DNA from: Marinobacter halophilus
GTDB lineage: Bacteria; Pseudomonadota; Gammaproteobacteria; Pseudomonadales; Oleiphilaceae
DNA length: 64,000 nt
Direction: 5' to 3'
NCBI RefSeq assembly: GCF_003007685.1
Contig: NZ_PXNN01000017.1
Coordinates: 723,143 to 787,142 of the forward strand
Position 1 is the first letter of the stretch; every line of letters starts with the position of its first letter. A model generated the notes under the pieces. That model worked only from the letters and a program-made list of their open reading frames with translations, did no database searches and was not told where the DNA came from. Shown in pieces: positions 1 to 9,519 of the stretch. The position numbers were made by a program, and so were the translations under genes.

Positions 1-162
1 GTCGCGTAAAGCGTTGAGCCTGACCTGCGGGCCTTAACCAACTGTAAAGTATCTGAACACGTGTGTTGTAGTATACTTTGTCGCCTGTCTCAGCAACACA
101 TTCAACGGCTGCGCGCTTGCCGGGTTTACACAAGTGTCCGGCAGCCTTTTCAGGGGAATTAA

Positions 163-963
163 ATGGGTTACAAGTTCTTCCGGCCTCGGCGTTTTATCAT
201 GTTCGCGATTCCGGGGCTGGCGCTTGTGCTTGCCGGCTGTTCTGCAGATCGATACTTCATGGTTCCCAAGGACGGAGTAGAAGACATCAGGGCGGCCGTG
301 CATACCCAGAGGGCCACTCTGGTCACCATGGAAAACAACGCAACGGTTCGGCAGGAGCAACTGCTTCAGCACAACCAAACTGCCACCCAGTCCATTCTTG
401 ACGCCATCAGTACCCAGGTAGAACGGCCATCGTGCCCGCCTGCAGTCCAACCGGTCTGCCCGAGCGTCTCGGAAGATCGGGGCCGGGCCGATCGGCTTAA
501 AGGCAAGGTCATTGTGGGTGAACTGGAAAAGTTTTATCTGGCCGGTCCCGGGCATATCTACACCGCTCGCATTGACAGCGGCGCCGAAACCTCATCGATT
601 CACGCCCGCAACGTCAAGCGCTTTGAGCGCGACGGCGGCAACTGGGTACGTTTTGAGGTGCCGGTGCCCGGAGCAGACGGCGAATGGGCGACCATGGAGC
701 GGGAAATTTCTCGCCGGGTTCGGGTTATCCAGGCCAGCGCCGAAGAAGCCGAACGCCGGGTGGTGGTCGAGCTCCAGTTTGCCATCGGCGACCATCAACA
801 GGTCGCCGAATTCACCCTCGCCGACCGCGCCAACCTTACCTACGAAGTCCTCATCGGACGCAACATTCTGCGAGACGTGATGCTGATAGACGTCGGCAAG
901 GAATTTGCCACTGAACTCCCTGACTCCTACCGTGAGCGCGCCACAACCGGGGATGACTCATGA
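163..963 (+). CDS. Lipoprotein with RimB-like retropepsin-type protease domain
   Basis: 266 residues. The N-terminus has basic residues, a hydrophobic stretch and a lipobox LAGC (Cys about 26), so a lipidated envelope protein is expected. Residues 30-90 look helical and linker-like. From about residue 115 the protein matches the putative ATP-dependent zinc protease / RimB family (PF05618), which has a retropepsin-like fold; the DSGA motif near residue 140, followed by SSIHA, would supply the catalytic aspartate. The start at 163 has AGGGGA upstream. A Met 12 codons later also precedes the signal sequence and cannot be excluded. The stop overlaps the next gene by 4 bases (ATGA), so the three genes up to 3426 form an operon. 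Substrate unknown; trimming of a peptide tag made by the downstream ligase is an inference. Confidence 0.85.
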   Translation: MGYKFFRPRRFIMFAIPGLALVLAGCSADRYFMVPKDGVEDIRAAVHTQRATLVTMENNATVRQEQLLQHNQTATQSILDAISTQVERPSCPPAVQPVCPSVSEDRGRADRLKGKVIVGELEKFYLAGPGHIYTARIDSGAETSSIHARNVKRFERDGGNWVRFEVPVPGADGEWATMEREISRRVRVIQASAEEAERRVVVELQFAIGDHQQVAEFTLADRANLTYEVLIGRNILRDVMLIDVGKEFATELPDSYRERATTGDDS

Positions 964-2477
964 TCGTGCGCTCCAGAGCACCGTTTTACGTCTTCGTCTT
1001 CCTGTTAATCGCAGCCGGCATCAGCATCGCCACCTGGCGACATATCGAACTTGGCGTGCCCTGGATGACCGGGGAACAACGTCCGGTCTGGATGATTGAA
1101 GCCCGCGTCGATTTTGAAGGCCTTAACGAAGCCGCTCAGGTTAGCCTGCACATCCCCGAGCAACCACCTGGCTTCAGCATTTTGACCGAGCAGGCGGCCT
1201 CTCCTGGTTACGGCTTCTCGGTTCTGGAAACCTCAGCCAGCCGTCGGGCCGAGTGGACCAAGCGCGAGGTGTCCGGGCCGCAAACGCTGTACTTCAAGGT
1301 GCAGTTTGTACCCGAGGAATCCGCCACCGAAAGTGCCCTTACCCGAAAACCAAGACCCACCCCGGCATTCTGGGAAGAGCCCCAGGCAACCGCGGTGCGG
1401 GAGCTGCTGCGCCAAGCCACCGAGCGCTCCAGCTCCCCGGAAAGCCTCACCCGCGAGCTGATCCAGCTGTTACAGCCAGACAGCCGTACCCAGAACACGA
1501 CCTTGCTGGTGTCTGATGACAACTACCTGCAGCTGCTGGTTCATATGCTCAATCACACCGGCATTCCCGCTCGCACGGCCGACGGCCTGAAGCTGGAAGA
1601 TGCCCGCCGGCGTCAGCAGCTAATGCCTTTCCTGCAGATTCACAACGGCGAACGCTGGCTTACCTTTGATCCGAGAACTGCCGAACAGGGTGTTCCGGAA
1701 AATCTGCTGCTCTGGCGCCAGGGCGCGGAATCTCTGCTGGATGTGATTGGTGGCGGCAACTCTCAGGTCAGCTTCTCCATGCTCAGGCAAACCGTGCCCG
1801 CACTGCAATTAGCAACGCTGGAAGCGAACCAGAAAGGGCTGGGGGTACTCGGGTTCTATCAGCTCCCGATCGAAGAACAAAGCATGTTCCGAATGCTACT
1901 CCTGTTGCCCCTGGGCGCCCTGATTGTCGCTTTCATGCGCATCGTGATTGGCATCCGCACGTCCGGCACCTTCATGCCGGTGCTGATTGCGGTGGCGTTT
2001 GTCCAGACCACTCTGGTGCCGGGGCTGATAGCCTTCTTGTCAGTGGTGGCCATTGGCCTGGTGTTGCGGGGCTATCTCTCAAGCCTGAACCTGCTGCTGG
2101 TGTCCCGGATCTCGGCGCTGATCATTCTGGTCATTTTCATTACCGCCGGGCTCAGCATCATCGGCTATCAGATGGGCTTCAATACCGGCATGACGGTGAC
2201 CTTCTTCCCGATGGTCATCATTGCCTGGACCATCGAGCGTATGTCCATACTGTGGGAAGAGGAAGGCGCCCGGGAGGTACTGGCTCAAGGCAGTGGCAGC
2301 TTGTTTGTGGCCATTTGCGCCTATCTGGTCATGAGCACCTCGCTGGCCAGCCATCTGACCTTCAACTTTCCGGAGCTGCACCTGGTGGTGCTTGGTGTGA
2401 TTCTGCTGATGGGCCAGTACACCGGCTACAAGCTCAGCGAGTTGCGTCGCTTCACTCCGATGAAGGTCTACGACTGA
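960..2477 (+). CDS. Membrane protein: inactive transglutaminase domain plus C-terminal 7-TM region
   Basis: 505 residues. One N-terminal membrane anchor (about 8-27) is followed by an extracytoplasmic region (about 35-290) resembling a transglutaminase fold without a recognisable catalytic Cys-His-Asp set. From about residue 305 come seven or so hydrophobic helices. This matches the conserved family 'inactive transglutaminase fused to 7 transmembrane helices' (PF14400/PF14402). The start overlaps the preceding stop by 4 bases and the next gene begins 1 base after its stop, so it is translationally linked with the protease-like lipoprotein and the ligase. A role as a peptide-binding sensor or scaffold in the membrane is inference from the family; no reaction is known to me. 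Confidence 0.87.
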   Translation: MIVRSRAPFYVFVFLLIAAGISIATWRHIELGVPWMTGEQRPVWMIEARVDFEGLNEAAQVSLHIPEQPPGFSILTEQAASPGYGFSVLETSASRRAEWTKREVSGPQTLYFKVQFVPEESATESALTRKPRPTPAFWEEPQATAVRELLRQATERSSSPESLTRELIQLLQPDSRTQNTTLLVSDDNYLQLLVHMLNHTGIPARTADGLKLEDARRRQQLMPFLQIHNGERWLTFDPRTAEQGVPENLLLWRQGAESLLDVIGGGNSQVSFSMLRQTVPALQLATLEANQKGLGVLGFYQLPIEEQSMFRMLLLLPLGALIVAFMRIVIGIRTSGTFMPVLIAVAFVQTTLVPGLIAFLSVVAIGLVLRGYLSSLNLLLVSRISALIILVIFITAGLSIIGYQMGFNTGMTVTFFPMVIIAWTIERMSILWEEEGAREVLAQGSGSLFVAICAYLVMSTSLASHLTFNFPELHLVVLGVILLMGQYTGYKLSELRRFTPMKVYD

Positions 2478-2478
2478 T

Positions 2479-3426
2479 ATGGACTGGATCTCTCCGGGCA
2501 AACTGAAAAAACTGGGCATACTGAACATGAACCGGCGCAATGTGGGCTACATTGGCCGGTACAATGAACGGTCATCATTCCCTCTGGTCGACAACAAGCT
2601 GAAAACCAAGCTGGCAGTCAGCGAGTACGGCGTGAAAACGCCAAAACTGCTGCAGATTGTGCGCCAGCAACATGAAATTTCCCACTTTCGCGAGTTGTCA
2701 GCAGACCTCGACGGCTTTGCCATCAAGCCCGCCAAGGGCTCCGGCGGCAAAGGCATTACCGTCATTGTCGGGCGCGATGAAGACAACTTCGTCAAAGCCT
2801 CAGGCGTGCGGATTTCCGTCGCCATGCTTGAGCGCCATCTGACCAACATTCTCGCCGGCCTGTATTCCCTGGCAGGAACCCCGGATGTCGCCATTATTGA
2901 GAGCCTGGTGCAATCATCCCCTGCCCTCGCGAAGTTCTCTTTTCAGGGCGTTCCGGACATCCGCATCATCATTTTCCAGGGCTATCCAGTGATGGCCATG
3001 CTCCGGCTTGCAACCAAAGCGTCGGACGGCAAGGCCAACCTGCACCAGGGTGCCGTTGGCGTTGGTCTTAACCTCAGCACCGGCCGCAGCCTCAATGCAG
3101 TTCAGTTCAATCGGCCCATTACCCTGCACCCAGACACAGGATTGCCACTGGAGAATATAAAGATTGACGGTTGGGAGGACATGCTCGAGATGGCCTCCAG
3201 ATGTTACGAGGCAACCGGCCTTGGCTATATGGGTGTTGACCTGGTGGTGGATGCCAATGAAGGACCGCTTCTGCTTGAGCTTAATGCCCGACCAGGACTG
3301 GCCATTCAGATGGCCAATGGTGAAGGCCTGCTGCCCAGACTAACCAATATCGAAGCACTCAAGCGCCCGCACTTCAGCCCCAGAGAACGAGTACATTACG
3401 CCATGGAAGCGTTTGGCAAGCACTGA
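2479..3426 (+). CDS. Alpha-L-glutamate ligase-like ATP-grasp protein
   Basis: 315 residues, the length of the RimK-related ligase family found beside inactive transglutaminase genes. Seen in sequence: a nucleotide-binding strand with a glycine-rich loop (KPAKGSGGKGI, about residues 75-85), and a metal-binding end with LLLELNARPGL (about 265-275) in which Glu and Asn would hold Mg. These are ATP-grasp hallmarks. The family joins an amino acid to a carboxylate by way of an acyl phosphate; substrate here unknown. It is the last gene of the operon and is followed at once by a bidirectional terminator. ATP use places the enzyme in the cytosol, while its two partners face the envelope. Confidence 0.87.
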   Translation: MDWISPGKLKKLGILNMNRRNVGYIGRYNERSSFPLVDNKLKTKLAVSEYGVKTPKLLQIVRQQHEISHFRELSADLDGFAIKPAKGSGGKGITVIVGRDEDNFVKASGVRISVAMLERHLTNILAGLYSLAGTPDVAIIESLVQSSPALAKFSFQGVPDIRIIIFQGYPVMAMLRLATKASDGKANLHQGAVGVGLNLSTGRSLNAVQFNRPITLHPDTGLPLENIKIDGWEDMLEMASRCYEATGLGYMGVDLVVDANEGPLLLELNARPGLAIQMANGEGLLPRLTNIEALKRPHFSPRERVHYAMEAFGKH

Positions 3427-3441
3427 ACAATCCTGAAGCAT

Positions 3442-3474
3442 AAAAAAACCGGAGCAAAATGCTCCGGTTTTTTT
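3442..3474. terminator. Bidirectional intrinsic terminator
   Basis: Perfect 14-base stem of AAAAAAACCGGAGC and its complement around an AAAAT loop. The T tract at one end and the A tract at the other let it work for the ligase operon (+) and the convergent BCCT gene (-). Confidence 0.9.
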
Positions 3475-3489
3475 ATGCAAGCTGGCGGG

Positions 3490-5082
3490 TCAGAGTAACT
3501 CGCCTCGCTGCAACATCAGCTTTCGCTCTTGGGTAAGGCCTTTGAGCAGGCCCCAGGTCATGATCAGCAGTATTACCGTGAACGGCAAACCGGCACTAAT
3601 AGCCACGGCCTGAATAGCGCCCAGGGCATCATCGCCTCCGCCAAAGATCAGGGCCGCCGCAATAGCGCTTTCCATTACTACCCAGAACACACGCTGCGCA
3701 GTCGGTGCATCGGTTTTACCACCAGCGGTAATGCTATCGATCACCAGCGAGCCGGAATCCGAAGACGTTACAAAGAACACCAGTACCAGCACGATCCCCA
3801 CAAACGAAACTATTTCGGTTAACGGAAGGTTTGCGAACATCTGGAACGTAGCCAGAGACACGTTGGTCAAACCCTCGTCCGCCAACGCACCCACACCTTG
3901 CTGAATCTGCTCAAGCGCAGAACCACCAAAAGCGCTCATCCACACCGTGGTGATCAGGGTCGGGATAATCAGTACCGCGGTCACAAACTCCCTGACCGTG
4001 CGTCCTTTGGAAACCCGCGCGATGAACATGCCGACAAACGGCGACCAGGAGATCCACCAGGCCCAGTAGAATACGGTCCAACCATGAACCCAGGCCTCAT
4101 CCTCACGACCAAACGGGTTGCTGAGTGGCACCACGTTTGACACATACATTGATGAGGTGATCCAGATGGTTTCAACAATTGCGAGGGTTGGGCCCGCGAA
4201 GATTACGAAGAACAGCAACACACCGGCGGTGATCATGTTGATGTTACTGAGAACCTTGACGCCGCCGTCCAGGCCTCGCAGTACGGAAATCAACGCCAGT
4301 AAGGTCACCCCGACAATAATGGCCATCTGTACATTGATGCCGGCACCAATCCCGAACAGGTAATCAAGGCCGGACGCGGCCTGCTGGGCACCAAACCCTA
4401 AAGACGTTGCCAGACCAAAGATGGTGGCAACCACCGCCAGCACGTCAATAATGTGGCCCGGCCAGCCCCACACTTTATCCTTCAACAACGGGAAAAACGC
4501 CGAGCGGATTGTCAGTGGCATATTCTTGTTGTAGGCAAAGAACGCCAACGACAGCGCAACAATCGCGTAAATCGCCCAAGGGTGCAGACCCCAATGATAA
4601 AGCGTTGCCCCCATCGCCATGTTCCGGGCTTCCGCCGTGTTGGCCTCCACGTTAAACGGGGTTTCATACCACCCGGTATAATAGGCTACCGGCTCTGCCA
4701 CCGCCCAGAACATCAACCCGATGCCCATACCGGCAGCAAACAGCATGGCAAACCACGACATTCTGGAGAATTCGGGCTTTGCCTCCTGACCACCTATCCG
4801 GATTTTGCCAACAGGCATGAAAATCAGCGCCAGGCTAACAACCACAAAAATATTGGCGCTAAGCAGGAAAAACCAGTCAAACATGCCAATAATGTCCCAC
4901 TTGAGACCATCGAGCATTTCTTTGGCGGCTGAGGGGAAAATCAGGGTTCCAACGACAAACAGCAAAACAAGGACTGCTGTTACCGGAAAAACCCAGTTAT
5001 GAAGATCGAGACCGAAGGGCCTGATATTATCTTGGCCTGCGACATAGTCCGTCTGATATTCGTCTTTCACTACCTTGCCCAC
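3490..5082 (-). CDS. BCCT family osmolyte transporter
   Basis: 530 residues with about twelve hydrophobic helices, the usual size for betaine/choline/carnitine transporters. The signature Trp-rich segment is present (FYWAWWISWSPFVGMF, about residues 335-350) and is followed by the conserved ARVSKGRT. These carriers import quaternary ammonium solutes such as glycine betaine or choline with Na+ or H+. The start is a GTG with AGGAGG seven bases upstream; no better ATG lies nearby. No long C-terminal osmosensing tail is seen, so regulation by osmotic stress cannot be read from the protein. It stands alone, divergent from the glutamate synthase-like gene. Substrate cannot be assigned. Confidence 0.93.
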   Translation of the reverse strand: MGKVVKDEYQTDYVAGQDNIRPFGLDLHNWVFPVTAVLVLLFVVGTLIFPSAAKEMLDGLKWDIIGMFDWFFLLSANIFVVVSLALIFMPVGKIRIGGQEAKPEFSRMSWFAMLFAAGMGIGLMFWAVAEPVAYYTGWYETPFNVEANTAEARNMAMGATLYHWGLHPWAIYAIVALSLAFFAYNKNMPLTIRSAFFPLLKDKVWGWPGHIIDVLAVVATIFGLATSLGFGAQQAASGLDYLFGIGAGINVQMAIIVGVTLLALISVLRGLDGGVKVLSNINMITAGVLLFFVIFAGPTLAIVETIWITSSMYVSNVVPLSNPFGREDEAWVHGWTVFYWAWWISWSPFVGMFIARVSKGRTVREFVTAVLIIPTLITTVWMSAFGGSALEQIQQGVGALADEGLTNVSLATFQMFANLPLTEIVSFVGIVLVLVFFVTSSDSGSLVIDSITAGGKTDAPTAQRVFWVVMESAIAAALIFGGGDDALGAIQAVAISAGLPFTVILLIMTWGLLKGLTQERKLMLQRGELL

Positions 5083-5362
5083 GTGGGAGCCTCCTGATCT
5101 GGTGTGACTACTGAATATTCGTTCCGGTCATGTAACCGTGAATTTAGCTTCAAACATTACAAGCCGGCCATCTTATTACTTTGAACTCAAAACATCAAAA
5201 TCCGATACCTGTCAAAATCTCCTTTAAAAGCGTAGACCAGTTTACCGAACCCAAGGTTTTTACTGTTTTAAGGCGAACAAATCCCCAATCCACCAGGATT
5301 CGTAACAACTTTGGCTGAAATCCATAAACATACCAAACTCGTTCTCATCTCAAGAGGCTTCC

Positions 5363-7006
5363 ATGGCGAAAACGACAACGTTTCCCCTTCGGTATTCCGC
5401 TTATGCTCTCAGCATCACTGGCTTGATCGTTTCCCTGCCCTTGTCACTCTGGGCGGGCTCCGGCTATATTTTCCCTGCCATTTTTGCCGCCCTGTCGGCC
5501 CTCGGCACACGAGACTTTCTGCAACGCAGCCATACCGTGAGCCGAAATTACCCGATCATGGCCAATTTTCGATACCTGTTTGAGTCGGTCGGACCAGAGA
5601 TCCGGCAGTATTTCATTCAATCTGATACCGAAGAGCAACCGTTCTCCCGGGAACAGCGCACCATAGTTTACCAGCGCGCCAAAAACATCTTGGACAAGCG
5701 CCCGTTTGGCTCCCAACTTGGCATGTACGATGAGGGTTATGAGTGGATGAACCACTCGCTGACCCCTACCAGGATAGGCTCCAACGACTTTCGAATTGTC
5801 ATTGGCAAACACTGCGAAAGGCCTTACAGCGCCAGCGTTTTCAACATCTCTGCCATGAGTTTCGGCTCACTGTCCGCCAACGCTATTCTCAGTTTGAATG
5901 CCGGAGCAAAAAAAGGCGCCTTCTATCATGATACCGGAGAGGGCTCTATTTCCCGTTATCACCGGGAGCCCGGCGGCGACCTGGTATGGGAAATCGGCTC
6001 CGGGTATTTCGGCTGCCGACATCCAGATGGAAGCTTCAACCCGGTTATGTTCGAGGAAAATGCCAGGTTGGATCAGGTAAAAATGATAGAGGTCAAACTA
6101 TCTCAAGGGGCAAAACCGGGCCACGGCGGCATACTCCCCGGTGAAAAGGTAACCGAGGAAATTGCCGAAGCCCGTGGCGTTCAGATCGGTGAAGATTGCG
6201 TATCTCCCGCCAGCCATTCGGCCTTCTCCAACCCAATTGAATTGCTCGAGTTTCTTGACCAGCTACGCACGCTTTCTGGCGGCAAGCCAGTGGGCTTCAA
6301 ACTGGCCATCGGCCACCCATGGGAGTGGTTCGCTATCGTCAAAGCCATGTTGAAGACTGGCAAAAAACCGGACTTCATTGTGGTGGATGGCGGTGAAGGT
6401 GGCACCGGGGCCGCTCCGCTGGAGTTCATTAACCGACTCGGCATGCCAATGACCGAAGCCCTGCTGCTGGTGCACAACACCCTGGTGGGCGCCAACCTGC
6501 GCGAAGACATTGCCATAGGCGCTGCCGGCAAGATCACCTCAGCCTTCAACATCGCACGCACCCTGGCGCTGGGCGCAGACTGGTGTAACTCCGCACGCGG
6601 CTACATGTTTGCCCTGGGTTGCATCCAGGCCCTGAACTGCCACACCGGCCGCTGCCCCAGCGGCATCGCAACCCAGGATCCGCGACGCGGCAACAAACTG
6701 GACGTTCCGCTGAAAAGCGAACGCGTGTTCAACTTTCACAGCAACACCCTGGACGCGCTGCAAAACCTGCTTGAGGCCTCCGGGCTGAGACACCCCTCCG
6801 AACTGGGCCCGGAACACATTGTAAGACGGGTATCTAAAACCGAGGTACACACCTATCTGGATCTGTTTCCGTTCCTCGAACCCGGTGCTTTGCTCAAGGG
6901 CAAAATCGGGCTGACCGTGTTCGATAAATACTGGGCAGACGCCCGACCAGACACCTTCGAGCCGCCGGAATTCATCCTTAAACTGAGAGAAACCAAACTG
7001 CGTTAA
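5363..7006 (+). CDS. FMN-binding glutamate synthase-like (GltB domain) membrane-anchored protein
   Basis: 547 residues. Two hydrophobic helices open the protein (about 8-50), then a glutamate synthase central/FMN domain fills the rest. Seen: PGHGGILPG, the FMN phosphate site DGGEGGTGAAP and a Cys-rich stretch (CxxxxxxC...HTGRCPSGIA, about 410-435) that in GltB-type enzymes binds a 3Fe-4S cluster. The glutaminase domain of true glutamate synthase is absent, so this is the stand-alone family whose in vivo reaction is unsettled. Start supported by AGAGG eight bases before the ATG. The 280 bases upstream, shared with the BCCT gene, are AT-rich and must hold both promoters; I see no clear operator there. 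Confidence 0.88.
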   Translation: MAKTTTFPLRYSAYALSITGLIVSLPLSLWAGSGYIFPAIFAALSALGTRDFLQRSHTVSRNYPIMANFRYLFESVGPEIRQYFIQSDTEEQPFSREQRTIVYQRAKNILDKRPFGSQLGMYDEGYEWMNHSLTPTRIGSNDFRIVIGKHCERPYSASVFNISAMSFGSLSANAILSLNAGAKKGAFYHDTGEGSISRYHREPGGDLVWEIGSGYFGCRHPDGSFNPVMFEENARLDQVKMIEVKLSQGAKPGHGGILPGEKVTEEIAEARGVQIGEDCVSPASHSAFSNPIELLEFLDQLRTLSGGKPVGFKLAIGHPWEWFAIVKAMLKTGKKPDFIVVDGGEGGTGAAPLEFINRLGMPMTEALLLVHNTLVGANLREDIAIGAAGKITSAFNIARTLALGADWCNSARGYMFALGCIQALNCHTGRCPSGIATQDPRRGNKLDVPLKSERVFNFHSNTLDALQNLLEASGLRHPSELGPEHIVRRVSKTEVHTYLDLFPFLEPGALLKGKIGLTVFDKYWADARPDTFEPPEFILKLRETKLR

Positions 7007-7122
7007 CGGCCCAAGAAAAAACGCCAGCCACCTGTTTATTTTTTTGATGGGCTGGTGTAGACTTCGCTCCCGCTAAGCCACTGAGATTACTCTCAAGTTT
7101 TACTCGGTGACTTACGGCGAAT

Positions 7123-7199
<77 letters not shown>

Positions 7200-7208
7200 G
7201 ATTCAAAA

Positions 7209-7244
7209 CGAAAAAGGGCCTGTCTTCAGACAGGCCCTTTTTCG
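7209..7244 (+). terminator. Intrinsic terminator of tRNA-Pro
   Basis: A stem of about 16 bases, CGAAAAAGGGCCTGTC with its complement around a TTCA loop, ending in TTTTTCG. It starts nine bases after the CCA end. An ORF can be read from 7246, but a start so close to this terminator is unlikely; the next gene begins further downstream. Confidence 0.92.
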
Positions 7245-7425
7245 TATGTGTCAGGTTAAAGCAAAGTGCTTGGGGTTTGGCCTATGGGGTGGGGGGCTGC
7301 CCCATTTATTGTTGAAGCTTGAATACTCATTATGTGCTAAATTAGAATCATTGTTGGCGTGTGTAGTACAGGCTGTCGCCGATCTTCAGATCCACTTCAA
7401 TGACAGCTTAGCCAGGGAGGCAACT

Positions 7426-8163
7426 TTGTCAGACACACCGACTCATCCCCGACAGAACTATTTGTTGGCTGCCCTGCCGACTAGTGCCCAGACACGGCTT
7501 TTTCCTCACCTGAAACTGATTGAGGTAAAGCTGGGCGATGTCATTTACGAATCAGGCCAGGCAATTGAATTTGTCTATTTTCCGACCAATTGCATCATTT
7601 CGCTGCTTTACGTCACGCTCACTGGCGCCTCGGCCGAAATTTCGGTGGTAGGCAACGACGGCATGGCGGGCATTGCGGTGTTTATGGGCGGTGAGAGCAC
7701 CCCCACCCGGATGGTTGTCCAGAGCAAGGGGTCCATGTATCGCTTGCCTGCTGCGGAGCTCCGGACCGAGTTCAACAACCATACAGAAGCGCGCATGCTG
7801 TTACTGCGCTACACCCAGGCACTGATCACCCAGATGTCCCAAACCGCCGTGTGTAATCGCCACCACACGATTGACCAGCAATTGTGTCGCTGGTTGCTGT
7901 TATCGCTGGACCGTCTCCCGGACAATCATCTGGTAATGACCCAGGAACTGATCGCTAACATGCTTGGCGTTCGCCGCGAAGGCGTCACCGAAGCCGCCAG
8001 CAAACTGCAAAACCTGGGAATTATCGAATACCATCGTGGTCATATCCGCGTCATTAACCGACCAGGGCTAGAGGAGCTATGCTGTGAGTGCTACTCAGTG
8101 GTCAAGCGTGAAACTGACCGCCTGGTCGTCGGCAATATCAAACCTCAGATCAGTTGTTGCTGA
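7426..8163 (+). CDS. Crp/Fnr family transcriptional regulator
   Basis: About 245 residues from the chosen TTG start, which sits five bases after a strong AGGGAGG. Upstream Met codons lack ribosome sites and lie against the tRNA terminator. An N-terminal cyclic nucleotide-binding-like beta roll (about 15-135) is followed by a C-terminal winged helix (about 160-225) with recognition helix around RREGVTEAASKL. No N-terminal Cys cluster is seen, so oxygen sensing by a 4Fe-4S centre as in Fnr is not expected. The ligand is unknown. The 3' end overlaps the convergent diguanylate cyclase gene by 19 bases. Confidence 0.88.
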   Translation: MSDTPTHPRQNYLLAALPTSAQTRLFPHLKLIEVKLGDVIYESGQAIEFVYFPTNCIISLLYVTLTGASAEISVVGNDGMAGIAVFMGGESTPTRMVVQSKGSMYRLPAAELRTEFNNHTEARMLLLRYTQALITQMSQTAVCNRHHTIDQQLCRWLLLSLDRLPDNHLVMTQELIANMLGVRREGVTEAASKLQNLGIIEYHRGHIRVINRPGLEELCCECYSVVKRETDRLVVGNIKPQISCC

Positions 8164-9515
8164 TACTCGTGAGCGAGTAACAAATTCTCTGGGTCAGGCC
8201 TGCGATTAGATGCCTTGACCCGATACATTGCCGTATCCGCTTTTTTCAATAGCTCATCAGCGGTCTGTCCATGGTCCGGAAACACGCTCACTCCGATACT
8301 TAGCTGCAGCGCCACATCATGGCCACCGATAGTCATGGGCACAGCGACGGTCTCCCGGATTTTATCGGCAACGGCGTAGGCATGGTCAGGTTGGGCAATC
8401 TCGCCCAGCAACACCACAAATTCGTCGCCACCGTATCGGCATACCGTATCCGTTGTCCTGACGGATGATTTCAGCTTGTCCGCCAGCGCCACCAGAATTC
8501 GGTCGCCGATATCGTGACCGAGAAGGTCGTTAACGGTTTTAAAGTTATCCAGGTCAATGAATAACAGACCCATCTGTTTGTCATGGCGCCGCGCCAGGGC
8601 CAAAGACTGGTCAAATCGCTCATAAAAGGCGTTGCGGTTGTGCAATCCGGTAAGTACATCATGCTGCGCCAGATGCTCCATGCGGGCGGTGGTTGCCCGG
8701 GAAAAACGGGCATCATGAAACACAATCACCGCTCCGATAACTGCGCCGTAGCGATTGTGGATCGGTGCGGCCGAGTCTTCAATGGCCAGCTCTGAGCCGT
8801 TTCGGGCCACCAGCAAGGCGTTTGCCTCAAGCGCCACAATGCTGTTTGACTGAATGGCTCGGCGTGCAGGATCATCGGTTGGCAAATGGGTATCCGCATC
8901 GACCACCCGGAAAATTTCGCCCAAGGGTCTGCCGATGGCTTCATGGCGATTAAAACCAGTCAGGGTTTCTGCCACCAGGTTCATGTACGACACCCGGCCG
9001 TGCATGTCAGTACTCAACACCGCATCGCCGATAGAGTCCAGGGTTACCTGTGCCCGTTCTTTCTCCTCGAAAAGCGCTTCCTCTGCCTTTTTTCTGGCCC
9101 GCTCATGAGCTTTATAAACGCTGATATCTTCCACCGTGTGCACATAACCCTCGCCCGGTATGTTGTCCGTTAACAAGGCCGCGTTGTGCCGCACCCAGAC
9201 TGTTTTGTCGTCCATACACTTCAAGTGGAACTCACACAAAAAAGCTTCGTGCCCAAGCACCGCCGCATCCCAATGCTGGATCGCTTTGGCGTGGTCCTGC
9301 GGATGGATGACCGCGCTCCAATGCGATCCCGTCAGCTCATCGCCACTCCAGCCACAGAGTTTCTGATAGGCTTCGTTGCTGTAGAGACATTTGCCTTCGC
9401 GGTCGGTCACCAGAATGCCCAACGGCAAGGCATCACTCAACCGAACCCCCTTACCCAGACCCGCATGAGACTGCGGGTCTGCTGCCAGCGGAAAGAAGTC
9501 GCGATATCGCAGCAT
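8145..9515 (-). CDS. Diguanylate cyclase with two PAS domains (PAS-PAS-GGDEF)
   Basis: About 456 residues. Two PAS domains (about 25-140 and 150-270) precede a GGDEF domain (about 285-445). The active-site motif RYGGDEF is intact, so c-di-GMP synthesis from two GTP is expected. An RTTD placed five residues before the motif matches the RxxD inhibitory I-site, so product feedback is likely. The start at 9515 is preferred: GGAG lies nine bases upstream and the ATG follows the OmpA-like gene's stop by four bases. A longer reading frame back to 9605 would overlap that gene. It is the last gene of a three-gene envelope operon. The PAS ligand is unknown. Confidence 0.9.
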   Translation of the reverse strand: MLRYRDFFPLAADPQSHAGLGKGVRLSDALPLGILVTDREGKCLYSNEAYQKLCGWSGDELTGSHWSAVIHPQDHAKAIQHWDAAVLGHEAFLCEFHLKCMDDKTVWVRHNAALLTDNIPGEGYVHTVEDISVYKAHERARKKAEEALFEEKERAQVTLDSIGDAVLSTDMHGRVSYMNLVAETLTGFNRHEAIGRPLGEIFRVVDADTHLPTDDPARRAIQSNSIVALEANALLVARNGSELAIEDSAAPIHNRYGAVIGAVIVFHDARFSRATTARMEHLAQHDVLTGLHNRNAFYERFDQSLALARRHDKQMGLLFIDLDNFKTVNDLLGHDIGDRILVALADKLKSSVRTTDTVCRYGGDEFVVLLGEIAQPDHAYAVADKIRETVAVPMTIGGHDVALQLSIGVSVFPDHGQTADELLKKADTAMYRVKASNRRPDPENLLLAHEYQQQLI

Positions 9516-9519
9516 CGTA

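Noticed and set aside
107..150. Loose hairpin GGCTGC...GCAGCC with TTTT before the first gene
   Set aside because: Interior mismatches and a short T run; it also overlaps the leader of the lipoprotein gene. Terminator status not supported.
7246..7425. Extension of the Crp/Fnr gene to an ATG at 7246
   Set aside because: That ATG is two bases after the tRNA terminator and has no ribosome site; the TTG at 7426 has AGGGAGG and fits the family length.
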